Assembly: GCF_003334855.1 (NCBI RefSeq)
Contig: NZ_QOWE01000005.1
Span: 124,001 to 188,000, forward strand
Length of the DNA stretch: 64,000 nt
DNA from: Larkinella punicea
GTDB taxonomy: Bacteria > Bacteroidota > Bacteroidia > Cytophagales > Spirosomataceae
Reading direction: 5' to 3'
Notes under the pieces: model-generated
What the model was told of the DNA's origin: nothing
Seen by the model: only the letters and a program-made list of their open reading frames with translations
Databases searched by the model: none
Shown here: piece by piece, positions 9,775 through 17,331 of the stretch
Numbering within the stretch: the first letter of the stretch is position 1
Layout of the letters: every line of letters begins with the position of its first letter
Made by a program: the position numbers and the translations under genes

Positions 9775-9959
9775 TAAATATTTTCGGCTTTCTTTTTACG
9801 GTAAAAATAAACTACATTAAGAACTAAGATCACTAAAGAAGAGATTAACAACCACTCTGTCTCTTCTTTTTTAGGGCCTTCATTGGAGCCAAATTTTACT
9901 AAATAGTAGGCATAGTAAGCCAGATAGGCGATCTGTATAGCTTTAATCAAGCTACTCAT
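9774..9959 (-). CDS. Small membrane protein (61 aa)
   Basis: Two predicted helices (about 5-21, tyrosine and alanine rich, and 36-53) flank an acidic-basic loop GSNEGPKKEETE; the tail is YRKKKAENI. Its stop overlaps the next gene's start by one base (TAATG at 9774). AT-rich codon use compared with the housekeeping genes around the island. Unknown function; candidate immunity or accessory protein of the peptide locus. Confidence 0.6.
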   Translation of the reverse strand: MSSLIKAIQIAYLAYYAYYLVKFGSNEGPKKEETEWLLISSLVILVLNVVYFYRKKKAENI

Positions 9960-9975
9960 TTTCTCTACTACAATT

Positions 9976-10152
9976 TTATTTAAAAAGTTTTGGTAACTTC
10001 CAAATTGCTAATATAGCTAATACTGATAAAAGGATTAATACCACCAATAGTAACTCATGCCTATAAATAATATACAAATTAAAGGCTGTCATTATTGAAA
10101 CAAAAAAAGCCATATATATAAATATTTGGTTTTTATAAAAAGGTTTTTTCAT
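9976..10152 (-). CDS. Small membrane protein (58 aa)
   Basis: Starting at the ATG at 10152 the protein begins MKKPFYKNQ, has two hydrophobic helices (about 10-30 and 34-50) and ends KLPKLFK. An upstream in-frame ATG at 10185 would add an 11-residue tail with no hydrophobic role and is judged less likely. Very AT-rich. It is the first small gene after the hairpin that follows the peptide genes. Unknown family; same positional argument for immunity or accessory function. Confidence 0.55.
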   Translation of the reverse strand: MKKPFYKNQIFIYMAFFVSIMTAFNLYIIYRHELLLVVLILLSVLAILAIWKLPKLFK

Positions 10153-10198
10153 AAGAATTAAATTATTGATATACCACAAATGCAATATCCTTCATTTT

Positions 10199-10249
10199 TC
10201 ATCCAGAATTTATCCAAATCTAAGCAAAGACTTGGTAAATTCTGGATGA
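10199..10249 (-). terminator. Hairpin between the peptide genes and downstream operon
   Basis: Arms 10199-10217 and 10232-10249 pair over 18 bp with one bulged base (TCATCCAGAATTTA against TAAATTCTGGATGA, then CCAA/TTGG), loop about 14 bases. It lies 77 bp after the stop of the 10532 peptide gene. Probably a terminator or partial attenuator that would keep peptide mRNA more abundant than the downstream genes. Confidence 0.5.
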
Positions 10250-10325
10250 GAGGCATTTTGTAATATTAAAAAAATAATCCCTTCTTTTTAAATAATTACA
10301 AAAAACCATTAAATACTATCTCTTA

Positions 10326-10532
10326 TTATCTAAAGCCCGTACCGTAACAGGTTGCAGCACTCCATAATGTCGCAACCCCTGCTGCCACTACAAGACTAGT
10401 ACCCATAGATAATGGAGCAAAGAATATTCCAGCTCCTGCAATAACTGTTGCACCAATACTGGCACCCAAAGCACCAGAGCAAGCGGAACCGCCGATTAAA
10501 AGTTGCTGCTGCGTTAAGCTAATTTTTTTCAT
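10326..10532 (-). CDS. Double-glycine-leader peptide 1 (bacteriocin-like precursor)
   Basis: A 68-aa precursor with leader MKKISLTQQQLLIGG; cleavage after Gly15 would release a 53-residue core. The core is rich in Gly, Ala and hydrophobic residues and has just two cysteines, Cys18 (third residue of the core) and Cys62 in AATCYGTGFR near the end. This layout is shared with the neighbouring peptide at 10625-10813, which also ends in a Cys followed by YG. A C39 exporter, a thioredoxin-fold protein and small membrane proteins follow on the same strand. Function as a bacteriocin-like or signalling peptide is inferred from leader, size and context; no known bacteriocin is recognised. Confidence 0.7.
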   Translation of the reverse strand: MKKISLTQQQLLIGGSACSGALGASIGATVIAGAGIFFAPLSMGTSLVVAAGVATLWSAATCYGTGFR

Positions 10533-10624
10533 TTTGATCTGAGTTTAAGTAAATTAATATTGAGGGCAAATGAATGTGCCGAAGAATGAATATACTCGTT
10601 CACAATCAACACATTGTCAAATTT

Positions 10625-10813
10625 TTAGTGTGGTTTACCGTAGCCGCAATTTGTAGCTGTCATCAAAGCTCCTATCCCTAGGCCTAGTACAGCAATTACC
10701 TGGAAGCCTGGAATAAACATAGCCCCTGTTCCAACTGAATACATAAAGCCCGCAGCCATGTCACAATCTCCGCCATGAAGGTTTTCCATTTGGCAAATTT
10801 CAATCTTTTGCAT
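10625..10813 (-). CDS. Double-glycine-leader peptide 2 (bacteriocin-like precursor)
   Basis: A 62-aa precursor with leader MQKIEICQMENLHGG; cleavage after Gly15 gives a 47-residue core starting Asp-Cys. Core cysteines are Cys17 and Cys56, the latter in ATNCGYGKPH, matching the N- and C-terminal cysteine placement of peptide 1. The middle is a Gly/Ala/Val/Leu-rich hydrophobic stretch that could insert in a membrane. The leader has an additional Cys7. Two different cores with the same architecture side by side suggest a two-peptide product or two related peptides (inference). Its own promoter could not be identified in 10814-10912, where a 7-bp-stem hairpin (10871-10891) occurs. Confidence 0.7.
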   Translation of the reverse strand: MQKIEICQMENLHGGDCDMAAGFMYSVGTGAMFIPGFQVIAVLGLGIGALMTATNCGYGKPH

Positions 10814-10912
10814 AAAAGTTTATGTTTACCGCCATTCCCCGTTGAATGACTTTCCAAACATCGCACTTCCCACTGCACTGAGAATGCAGTGACGAAAAAA
10901 TGTAGAAAAATT

Positions 10913-12277
10913 TTAAGATTTTTTTTCACCCAATAGCGCAAATAAAGCCCTAGTCCCGTCAAATTCCTGCAATTGCTCCCGAAATGCCAATAGGTTTTGC
11001 CTGAATTTTGGCTCCATCAGCAGTTGCAGGATCTTTTGCTCCATATCTACCGGACGGTCTTTTCGCAGGTTACCCGTCAGTCCACAGCCGAAATAGGCCA
11101 GTCGGGCGGTGTAACCATTCTGATCCCAGGTGTCGTTGAGCGGATAAGCCAGCATGGGAACCCCGCAAAGAACACCTTCCAGCACCGAATTGGGGCCGCC
11201 GTGTGTCACAAAAACATCACAATGCCGGAGCATATCCACCTGCGGGACCCGCTCGTGAATCCAGCCGTTCGGAAGACGGGTCGGAAAGGCGTCTTTCAAT
11301 TCCGGCCCAACCGACACAATTAAGCGCCAATTGGGTTGCCGGGCTGCGGCTGCGATCAGCCGCTGATAAAACCGCTTGAGCAAAAGCGGTTTGGCATGGG
11401 CGTTCGAGACGGTTCCCAAGGAAGCATACATCACTTTTACGTTCGGATTCGTCTGCCGCTCCTGTGAAAGCTGCTTCAACATGGTTTGATAAGCCGATGA
11501 AGGGTTTTCTACCCGCCCGGTATCGATCATCAACCCCAGATGCTGTTGAAAGGGATGAAGCGTTCGCTGCGGAAATTCAAAGGCCCGTGGGTAAAGAATC
11601 CATTCCGGCAGATTATCGAAACCGGTATAAAACGTTTTATCATTGCGAATCCGGTGGTAATCGGGCAAACCGTTCTGCCGGAACTTTTGCCGGATGATCC
11701 GGTGGTTGCTCCGGCCCAAATACAATAGGGTTTGCCCCAGTTGTTTGAAAGCCCGGTTTCGGTAATAGGCCCGCCACGCCCGACGGATTGCACCGACAGA
11801 ATCCTGACCGGGAATACGTTGGCTGTTTAAAGGCGGAATAGCCGCATCTTCATAGGTCGACAACATGGTTTGCAGCAGAACCACCTCGATTCCTTTGTCT
11901 TTAATGAAAGGATACAACACGATAAAGTCGGTGCTGTAATATGAATCGATGAAAATCAGGGCCGGTTTTAGGGCGTCGACCGTGCGTTGCAAATCGGCCG
12001 AGCGGGCGCGAAACGTTTTGTCCGTAAAACGATCCAGTAACGATTCCAGATACGACTCACTTTTCTCTTTGTGCGTAGCTTCCTCTACCCCTATTCCAAA
12101 CGGCAGACTCTGCAACCAATGCACCGCGAATCCCTGCCGGTGAATTTGCTGGGCCAGTTCAGGTTTCCCCAAATACCCGTAAACGATCTGATACCCATCG
12201 GATTGCAACTGCCTCGCCAGTTTGAACGTCAGATTCAAATGGCCATAAGCCGGAACCATCAAAAAAAGGGCCGTCAT
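10913..12277 (-). CDS. GT1-family glycosyltransferase (UGT/MGT-like)
   Basis: About 454 residues with the two-lobed GT-B layout. The N-terminal lobe begins MTALFLMVPAYGHLNLTFKL, with the catalytic His of the GH motif near residue 13. The C-terminal lobe has the UGT donor-binding signature FVTHGGPNSVLEG (His near 359) followed by PMLAYPLNDTWDQNG. Such enzymes move a sugar from an activated nucleotide donor to small molecules, lipids or peptides. The ATG at 12277 overlaps the regulator stop as ATGA, so it is preferred over the ATG at 12283. It lies in the peptide island, upstream of the precursor genes, so peptide glycosylation is possible but unproven; self-resistance or an unrelated natural-product role are alternatives. 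Confidence 0.85.
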   Translation of the reverse strand: MTALFLMVPAYGHLNLTFKLARQLQSDGYQIVYGYLGKPELAQQIHRQGFAVHWLQSLPFGIGVEEATHKEKSESYLESLLDRFTDKTFRARSADLQRTVDALKPALIFIDSYYSTDFIVLYPFIKDKGIEVVLLQTMLSTYEDAAIPPLNSQRIPGQDSVGAIRRAWRAYYRNRAFKQLGQTLLYLGRSNHRIIRQKFRQNGLPDYHRIRNDKTFYTGFDNLPEWILYPRAFEFPQRTLHPFQQHLGLMIDTGRVENPSSAYQTMLKQLSQERQTNPNVKVMYASLGTVSNAHAKPLLLKRFYQRLIAAAARQPNWRLIVSVGPELKDAFPTRLPNGWIHERVPQVDMLRHCDVFVTHGGPNSVLEGVLCGVPMLAYPLNDTWDQNGYTARLAYFGCGLTGNLRKDRPVDMEQKILQLLMEPKFRQNLLAFREQLQEFDGTRALFALLGEKKS

Positions 12278-12603
12278 ACCCATAGCCGGATCAGACTTTC
12301 AAAGCTTCCGTGGGCAACGGCAGTATGCGCACCAAAACCGCCCGACAACCCCTCCATCTGCTCATCTTCTAACTTGCGCCGAAACCGAAATACCAATTCC
12401 CCTTCTTCAGCATAGTAGTACGTCCGCCGGACCGGGCAATAGGCCAGCGGAACGCCCAGTTCATTGACCAACTCGTCGCGGAGTTTATACCAGGCCCGTT
12501 CGCTGATGCCTAATTTTTGGGCCAATTCTTTGGGAGAACCGGTGGCTCGTTTCCGGACAAGACAATTCAGGGATTCGTACCGATTACAAAGTTTCTGAAG
12601 CAT
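12274..12603 (-). CDS. Small HTH regulator
   Basis: A 109-aa protein with an N-terminal winged-HTH-like region, residues about 20-55: GSPKELAQKLGISERAWYKLRDEL, followed by a short beta-hairpin PVRRTYYYAEEGELVFRF. It resembles the HTH half of YafY/DeoR-type regulators without a ligand domain. It is the first gene of the minus-strand island and overlaps the glycosyltransferase gene (ATGA). A copy of the bipartite element (12618-12660) sits 14 bp upstream, and another before the ABC ATPase, so it may autoregulate and control the island (inference). Confidence 0.75.
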   Translation of the reverse strand: MLQKLCNRYESLNCLVRKRATGSPKELAQKLGISERAWYKLRDELVNELGVPLAYCPVRRTYYYAEEGELVFRFRRKLEDEQMEGLSGGFGAHTAVAHGSFESLIRLWV

Positions 12604-12617
12604 GGTCTCAACGAATG

Positions 12618-12660
12618 GTTAGGATTAGTTGTCAGACGTTGCCACGAGCCTGAAGTCACA
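12618..12660 (-). promoter_or_regulatory. Duplicated bipartite control element, copy 2, upstream of the HTH regulator
   Basis: TGTGACTT (12653-12660), 13 bases, then the 22-bp block beginning ACGTCTGACAAC (12618-12639), identical in sequence and spacing to 6340-6382. The flanking bases differ, so the two blocks rather than the whole region are conserved. A short CGTTGA also follows in both copies. Confidence 0.55.
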
Positions 12661-12751
12661 CTTGATCTCCCTTATTTTGGAGAACGTTTGAGCAAACGGT
12701 CAATAAAGTAACTCGAATGCATAGACCGGTATCCAGAAGTTCATAAACGCG

Positions 12752-12778
12752 AAAAGTCGGCCACATGAGCCGACTTTT
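12752..12778 (-). terminator. Terminator hairpin after purQ
   Basis: Perfect 10-bp stem AAAAGTCGGC / GCCGACTTTT with a 7-base loop, 25 bp past the purQ stop. The A-run on one side and T-run on the other allow termination from either direction; the purQ transcript is the obvious client. Confidence 0.7.
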
Positions 12779-12803
12779 CCAATGTATTAAACGAACAGGA
12801 TCG

Positions 12804-13493
12804 CTATACCAAAACCGTATTCAGCAACTGCTCCAGAATCAGCCGTCCGTCGGTATTGCCCAACAGCGAATCGGCCGCCCGTTCGGGGTGAGGCATCAGG
12901 CCGAACACGTTTTTGCGTTCGTTCGCGACGCCCGCAATGTTGTCCAGACTGCCGTTCGGATTGGCTTCGTCGGTGATGTTTCCCGCTTCGTCGCAATACC
13001 GGAAAATGATCTGATCGTTGTCGTTCAGTTCATTCAACGTATCGGCATCGATGAAATACCGGCCTTCGCCGTGGGCAATGGGGATTTTATAGGCCCGATC
13101 GTCCAAACCGGCGGTCAGCAGAACGCTCTTCGATTGCGGACGGAGGTAGATATTTTTACAAACGTATTTCTGGTTGGTATTCCGCAGCAGAACGCCGGGA
13201 ACCAGCCGCGCTTCGGCCAGAATCTGGAAACCATTGCAGATGCCCATCAGGTAACCACCCCGCTCGGCGTGTTTGATCACTTCGTTCATGATGGGCGAAA
13301 ACCGGGCAACGGCCCCCGTCCGAAGGTAGTCCCCGTAGGAAAAACCGCCGGGCAGAATGATGAAATCACAGCCTTGCAAATCGTGGTCTTTGTGCCAGAG
13401 CTTGACGACATCCTGTTTCAGTTGATCACGCAGCGCGTCGACCGCATCGTCGTCGCAATTGGAGCCGGGGAATACTACTACACCGAATTTCAT
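12804..13493 (-). CDS. purQ: Phosphoribosylformylglycinamidine synthase subunit PurQ
   Basis: A 229-aa class-I glutamine amidotransferase that supplies ammonia for FGAM formation in purine synthesis. The family start KFGVVVFPGSNCDDD, the PGGFSYGDYLR oxyanion loop, nucleophile Cys86 in GICNGFQIL and the His202/Glu204 pair in LMPHPE are all present. Length is usual for stand-alone PurQ, meaning PurL and PurS are separate genes elsewhere. A minus-strand TAACTTTG box at 13511-13518 lies 17 bp upstream and may be its -7 element. Confidence 0.96.
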   Translation of the reverse strand: MKFGVVVFPGSNCDDDAVDALRDQLKQDVVKLWHKDHDLQGCDFIILPGGFSYGDYLRTGAVARFSPIMNEVIKHAERGGYLMGICNGFQILAEARLVPGVLLRNTNQKYVCKNIYLRPQSKSVLLTAGLDDRAYKIPIAHGEGRYFIDADTLNELNDNDQIIFRYCDEAGNITDEANPNGSLDNIAGVANERKNVFGLMPHPERAADSLLGNTDGRLILEQLLNTVLV

Positions 13494-13510
13494 ACGTTCT
13501 TGGTTTGTGG

Positions 13511-13518
13511 CAAAGTTA
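13511..13518 (-). promoter_or_regulatory. Candidate -7 box of purQ promoter
   Basis: Minus strand TAACTTTG matches the Bacteroidota -7 consensus TAnnTTTG and lies 17 bp before the purQ start. No good -33 TTG at 19-21 bp was found, so support is partial. Confidence 0.35.
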
Positions 13519-13555
13519 ACACTTGTCGGGCAAAAAGTTGCTAAAAACCGTTATT

Positions 13556-14692
13556 TCAGATCAGCGCCCGGCTTTCCATCACCACCTTTTCGTAATAGGC
13601 TTCGTAGTGCGGCAGAATGCGCGAAATTTCAAACTCCTTCGCCCGCTCCAGCGCGTTGTGTTTGAAGGTCGGCAGGTTATTGTCATCCAGGATGTACAGG
13701 GCATTTTTTACCATGTCGTCCACATCACCGACGTTGCTCAGAAATCCGGTCACGCCCTGAAGGTTCAATTCGGGCAGACCACCGGCGTTCGACGTGATCA
13801 GCGGCACTTCGCAGGCCAGCGCTTCCAACGCGGCCAGGCCGAAACTTTCGTTTTCGGACGGCATCAGGAACAAATCGGCCACCGACAAAACCTCCTCGAC
13901 CGCATCCAGTTTGCCCAAAAACCGCACGTCCTGGTAAATGCCCATATCGCGACACAGTTTTTCAATCCGCGCCCGCTCCGGACCGTCGCCTGAAAGTAAT
14001 AATTTACTGGGAATCTGCTGATTGATTTTATGGAAGATCTGCACCACATCGTCGATGCGCTTCACCCGCCGGAAATTCGAGGTGTGGACGATCAGCTTCT
14101 CGCCATTCGGGCAAATCGCCATTTTGAAATGGTCTTTCTTCTGCCGTTTGAACCGGTCGAGGTCGATGAAATTCGGAATCACTTCAATATCCCGGCGAAT
14201 GGCAAACTGATCGAGCGTTTCCTGCCGCAGGTGTTCCGAAACCGCCGTTACGCCGTCCGACTCGTTGATACTGAACGTCACCACCGGTTCGTAAGATGCA
14301 TCTTTGCCCACCAGCGTAATGTCGGTTCCGTGTAGTGTGGTGACAAAAGGAATGTGCCGCCCCTGCGCCCGCAGAATCATTTTGGCCATATAAGCCGCCG
14401 ATGCGTGTGGAATGGCGTAATGAACGTGCAATAAATCCAGCTTTTCGTATTGAACGACGTTCACCATCGCGCTGGCCAGCGCCGTTTCGTAAGGCGGGAA
14501 CTGAAAGAGCGGATACGTCGGTATATTTACTTCGTGGTAAAAAACGTTTTCGTTAAAAAAGTCCAACCGGTGCGGTTGCTGGTAGGTAATAAAGTGGACT
14601 TTGTGACCGGCTTTGGCCAGGGCCTTGCCCAGTTCCGTTGCCACCACACCGCTTCCCCCGAACGTCGGGTAACACACTATGCCAATTTTCAT
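13556..14692 (-). CDS. bshA: N-acetyl-alpha-D-glucosaminyl L-malate synthase BshA
   Basis: A 378-aa GT4 glycosyltransferase for the first step of bacillithiol synthesis, joining UDP-GlcNAc to L-malate. The start MKIGIVCYPTFGGSGVVATELG, the HVHYAIPHA loop, TLHGTDITLVG, VIPNFIDLDRF and the donor-binding ENESFGLAALEALACEVP are diagnostic for BshA. The ATG at 14692 is chosen because the longer frame adds 31 residues unlike the family. It is monocistronic here and points to bacillithiol as the low-molecular-weight thiol of this organism. Confidence 0.93.
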   Translation of the reverse strand: MKIGIVCYPTFGGSGVVATELGKALAKAGHKVHFITYQQPHRLDFFNENVFYHEVNIPTYPLFQFPPYETALASAMVNVVQYEKLDLLHVHYAIPHASAAYMAKMILRAQGRHIPFVTTLHGTDITLVGKDASYEPVVTFSINESDGVTAVSEHLRQETLDQFAIRRDIEVIPNFIDLDRFKRQKKDHFKMAICPNGEKLIVHTSNFRRVKRIDDVVQIFHKINQQIPSKLLLSGDGPERARIEKLCRDMGIYQDVRFLGKLDAVEEVLSVADLFLMPSENESFGLAALEALACEVPLITSNAGGLPELNLQGVTGFLSNVGDVDDMVKNALYILDDNNLPTFKHNALERAKEFEISRILPHYEAYYEKVVMESRALI

Positions 14693-14870
14693 ATAGTCGT
14701 AAGATGATGGAAGGACTGAGGGAGGGAGGGTATAACCGAGTGACAGACACCCGTTCACACCTTCGCTCTTCCAATCAGTTCCCATAACATCAATTCCGGT
14801 CGTTTGTGTTCACAAATTTGGTTGGACAGAGAAAGATTTTAGCGGAGCCGGTGATTCGGCCCGGAAACCG

Positions 14871-14878
14871 TATCTTTG
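14871..14878 (+). promoter_or_regulatory. Candidate -7 box upstream of the UbiA gene
   Basis: TATCTTTG fits TAnnTTTG exactly and lies 24 bp before the ATG at 14903, in the divergent gap with bshA. No clear -33 TTG was found. Confidence 0.4.
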
Positions 14879-14902
14879 GTTCACTGATTTTCCCTTTCGG
14901 TT

Positions 14903-15802
14903 ATGACCCCAAAAGTCCGGAGCCATTCGCCCCGCGCGGGTACTCCGCCATTTTACGTATACATTCTGGGGTTCCTGCGGTTGATCCGGGTACAAAACCT
15001 GCTCATCATCGTCGGCACGCAATATTTTGCCCGTATTACGCTCATTGGCCCGCGCGACAACTGGATCGGTTTGCTCCTGGACCCGAAGCTCTTTCTGCTC
15101 TCATTGTCAACGGTTTTGATTGCCGCGGCCGGCTACATCATCAACGATTATTTCGACATCAAGATCGATATTATCAACAAACCGGATCGGGTCATCATTG
15201 GGCGGTATTTGAAACGGCAGATTGCCATGGGATTACACCAGGGGCTGAATTTTCTGGGCGTCGTGATCGGTTTTTACCTCAGCAAATGGGTTTTCGTCGT
15301 CAATGTCCTGTCGGTCACATTGCTGTGGTTTTATTCGTCAACTTTTAAACGCCAGCCTTTCATCGGGAATTTTATCGTGGCGCTTCTAACGGCTCTGTCA
15401 CTGATTGTGCTGGCGGTTTTCTACCGGCAACAGGTTGATCTGCTGCTTATTTACGCGTTGTTCTCCTTCGTCATCACACTCGTTCGGGAAATCATCAAAG
15501 ACATGGAAGACGTGAAGGGCGACGCCCGCTTCGGTTGCCGGACGCTCCCGATCGTCTGGGGACTCCGCCGAACCAAACAATTGCTGTACAGCATCATTGC
15601 CGCCTTCATCATTTCGCTGTTCACCATCGCCCATTCGCTGCAAAACGAGCAACTATTCTGGATGTTTGTCATCCTGCTGGTGCCCATTGCGTGGCTCGTC
15701 TACCGGCTGGTCCGGGCCGATACCAAGCGGGATTTCGCCTACCTGAGTTCGCTCTGTAAACTGATCATGCTCATCGGGGTCGTCAGCATGGCGTGGGTCT
15801 GA
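14903..15802 (+). CDS. UbiA-family prenyltransferase (geranylgeranylglycerol-phosphate transferase-like)
   Basis: A 299-aa integral membrane enzyme with about eight to nine helices. Two aspartate-rich motifs that bind the prenyl diphosphate through Mg2+ are visible: NDYFDIKIDIINKPDR (about 93-108) and DMEDVKGDARFG (about 198-209). UbiA relatives of this shape in Bacteroidota are usually annotated as geranylgeranylglycerol-phosphate geranylgeranyltransferases; the substrate cannot be settled from sequence alone. Divergent from bshA. Confidence 0.88.
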   Translation: MTPKVRSHSPRAGTPPFYVYILGFLRLIRVQNLLIIVGTQYFARITLIGPRDNWIGLLLDPKLFLLSLSTVLIAAAGYIINDYFDIKIDIINKPDRVIIGRYLKRQIAMGLHQGLNFLGVVIGFYLSKWVFVVNVLSVTLLWFYSSTFKRQPFIGNFIVALLTALSLIVLAVFYRQQVDLLLIYALFSFVITLVREIIKDMEDVKGDARFGCRTLPIVWGLRRTKQLLYSIIAAFIISLFTIAHSLQNEQLFWMFVILLVPIAWLVYRLVRADTKRDFAYLSSLCKLIMLIGVVSMAWV

Positions 15803-15879
15803 CGTCCGTTTACTCAATCCTTTGCTCCGGTTTGGCAAATTTTCCGTAGGTTACCGGTTTCGTACCGAACCCTATTTCT

Positions 15880-16581
15880 ATGAAAACGCTACTTCTCTTC
15901 TTTGCCCTCGGTTTAACCACCCTCTTTACGTACGCCCAGGATTGTCTGGGAATCAAATTTAAACCGGGAACCAGCTACGAAATGCTGTCCTACAGCGCCA
16001 AAGACAAGCCGACCGGCCGGGTTGTGTATACCATCAAGGAGGTCACGAGTGAAGGCGGTTCCACGCTGATCAATATCGTCATGCAGTCGTTCGACGACAA
16101 GGGCAAACCGGCCCCTGAAATGGCGGTGAAGTATACCTGTACGGGAGATGAACTCATCGCCGATCTGTCGGGCGTAGTGCTGGCCACCAACGACGCGATG
16201 AAAGACATGGAAGTGCGGATCAAAACCAACAAACTGGTTTATCCCAAACAATTGAGCGCAGGCAGCACCCTGGCCGACGGCGAACTGGAAGCCGAAACCT
16301 ACAACAAAGACACCAAAATGATGGATATGTCCATCAAGGTTGTCAACCGGAAAGTTGAAAGCAAAGAAAGCCTGACAACACCCGCCGGCACGTTCGACGT
16401 CTATAAAATCGGTTCCGACATTAACCTGGCCAATCGGATGATGGGAATTCCCGTCCGGGTTTCCTTCCGCTCCGTCAGCTACCGGGCAGCCGATGTGCTG
16501 TTCGACATCAAAACCGAAACCTACAACAAAAACGGGAAACTGAAAGGCTATACGGTATTGAGCAAGCTGAGTGATAAATGA
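15880..16581 (+). CDS. Secreted protein of unknown function (DUF3108-like)
   Basis: A 233-aa protein with a signal peptide ending in TYAQ and no lipobox. The body is beta-strand rich, with the pattern of repeated edge strands and a TTPAGTFDVYKI motif common in DUF3108-type periplasmic beta-barrel-like proteins. It may bind a hydrophobic ligand, but this is not shown. Transcribed alone; a 13-bp perfect hairpin at 16566-16601 that starts just before the stop codon is a likely terminator. Confidence 0.75.
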   Translation: MKTLLLFFALGLTTLFTYAQDCLGIKFKPGTSYEMLSYSAKDKPTGRVVYTIKEVTSEGGSTLINIVMQSFDDKGKPAPEMAVKYTCTGDELIADLSGVVLATNDAMKDMEVRIKTNKLVYPKQLSAGSTLADGELEAETYNKDTKMMDMSIKVVNRKVESKESLTTPAGTFDVYKIGSDINLANRMMGIPVRVSFRSVSYRAADVLFDIKTETYNKNGKLKGYTVLSKLSDK

Positions 16582-16601
16582 GGATGTCTTTATCACTCAG
16601 C
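16566..16601 (+). terminator. Terminator-like hairpin at the end of the 15880 gene
   Basis: Arms GCTGAGTGATAAA (16566-16578) and TTTATCACTCAGC (16589-16601) pair perfectly around a 10-base loop that contains the gene's stop codon. No T-run follows, so it may act as an mRNA-stabilising hairpin instead. Confidence 0.5.
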
Positions 16602-16630
16602 CAGAACTTACGTGTGATAATTCTCTTATA

Positions 16631-16731
16631 CTTACGCTTTCTGCCCCTAAATCCCCTAAAGGGGACTTGGACACAGCTCGAGCCGGATGCTAAAAGTCCC
16701 CTTTAGGGGATTTAGGGGCAGAAAGCGTAAG
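16631..16731. repeat. Long hairpin element A (37-bp arms)
   Basis: Perfect inverted repeat, arms 16631-16667 and 16695-16731, loop 27 bp. The loop ends CCGGATGCTAAA and the right arm starts AGTCC, a junction shared with the elements at 33759 and 36262 although the outer stems differ. It lies between convergent genes. Confidence 0.85.
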
Positions 16732-16767
16732 TCGCTCGTTAATTCAATTCAAGATCTGACGGTTCGC

Positions 16768-17331
16768 TTACTGAACCGTCAGATCGAAATCCAGATTCAC
16801 ATCGTCGCTACCCGGTGTTGGCGTGCCGTCTTTCGCATTGGGTTGGTGACGGAGTTGAACTTTTAGTTTTCCGGTTCCGGCGGCATTCGTTTTGAACGTG
16901 CCTTTCAAGCCAATGGGCAGGTTGTTGGCGTCCTTGTCGCCGTAGGTGTACGTCGCGAGGGTTGTCGGAGAAACCGTAAAGACGAACAAATGCTCATCGC
17001 TTTCTTCGGCTACTTCTTTTGAAATATCATCCGTGGGCGTTTTGCTCTCGTCCAGTAATTCCACCGCCAGTTCGTAGGTTTTGCTGGGTTTCAGCACAAT
17101 TTTATCGAATTGCGTAGCCGCCTGTCCCCCATCACCGTCGGTATCCCGGTATGTAAACGTCTGGGTGCTGGTTGTCCCCGACTCCGTAAATTTCAGGTTG
17201 ACGGTTGTAATCAATTCGTTCTCATCGGCCGGTTCGGGCTCATCGGCTTTGTCATTACAACCCGCTACCAACACCAGCGACGCTGCCAGCGACAGCATCC
17301 ACACCCATTGACGTGTTCGTTTTGCCTTCAT
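16768..17331 (-). CDS. Lipoprotein beside MerC gene (type 1 periplasmic binding fold-like)
   Basis: A 187-aa lipoprotein: basic start, hydrophobic segment and lipobox LVAGC with Cys25, then an acidic DKADEPEPADENE linker and a beta-rich domain with DTDGDGG. Similar lipoproteins are often found next to MerC-domain and TonB-receptor genes in Bacteroidota and are thought to serve metal (zinc) uptake; the name used for the family does not describe a proven activity. It is divergent from the MerC gene at 17502, with a TTGCA-type palindrome in between. Confidence 0.7.
   Translation of the reverse strand: MKAKRTRQWVWMLSLAASLVLVAGCNDKADEPEPADENELITTVNLKFTESGTTSTQTFTYRDTDGDGGQAATQFDKIVLKPSKTYELAVELLDESKTPTDDISKEVAEESDEHLFVFTVSPTTLATYTYGDKDANNLPIGLKGTFKTNAAGTGKLKVQLRHQPNAKDGTPTPGSDDVNLDFDLTVQ

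Noticed and set aside
10871-10891. Terminator between the glycosyltransferase and peptide 2
   Set aside because: Only a 7-bp stem with no T-run in the reading direction; too weak to call.
14693-14902. Leader ORF or riboswitch in the bshA/UbiA gap
   Set aside because: No structured element beyond a TATCTTTG box was seen; the extended bshA frame here is unlike BshA proteins.
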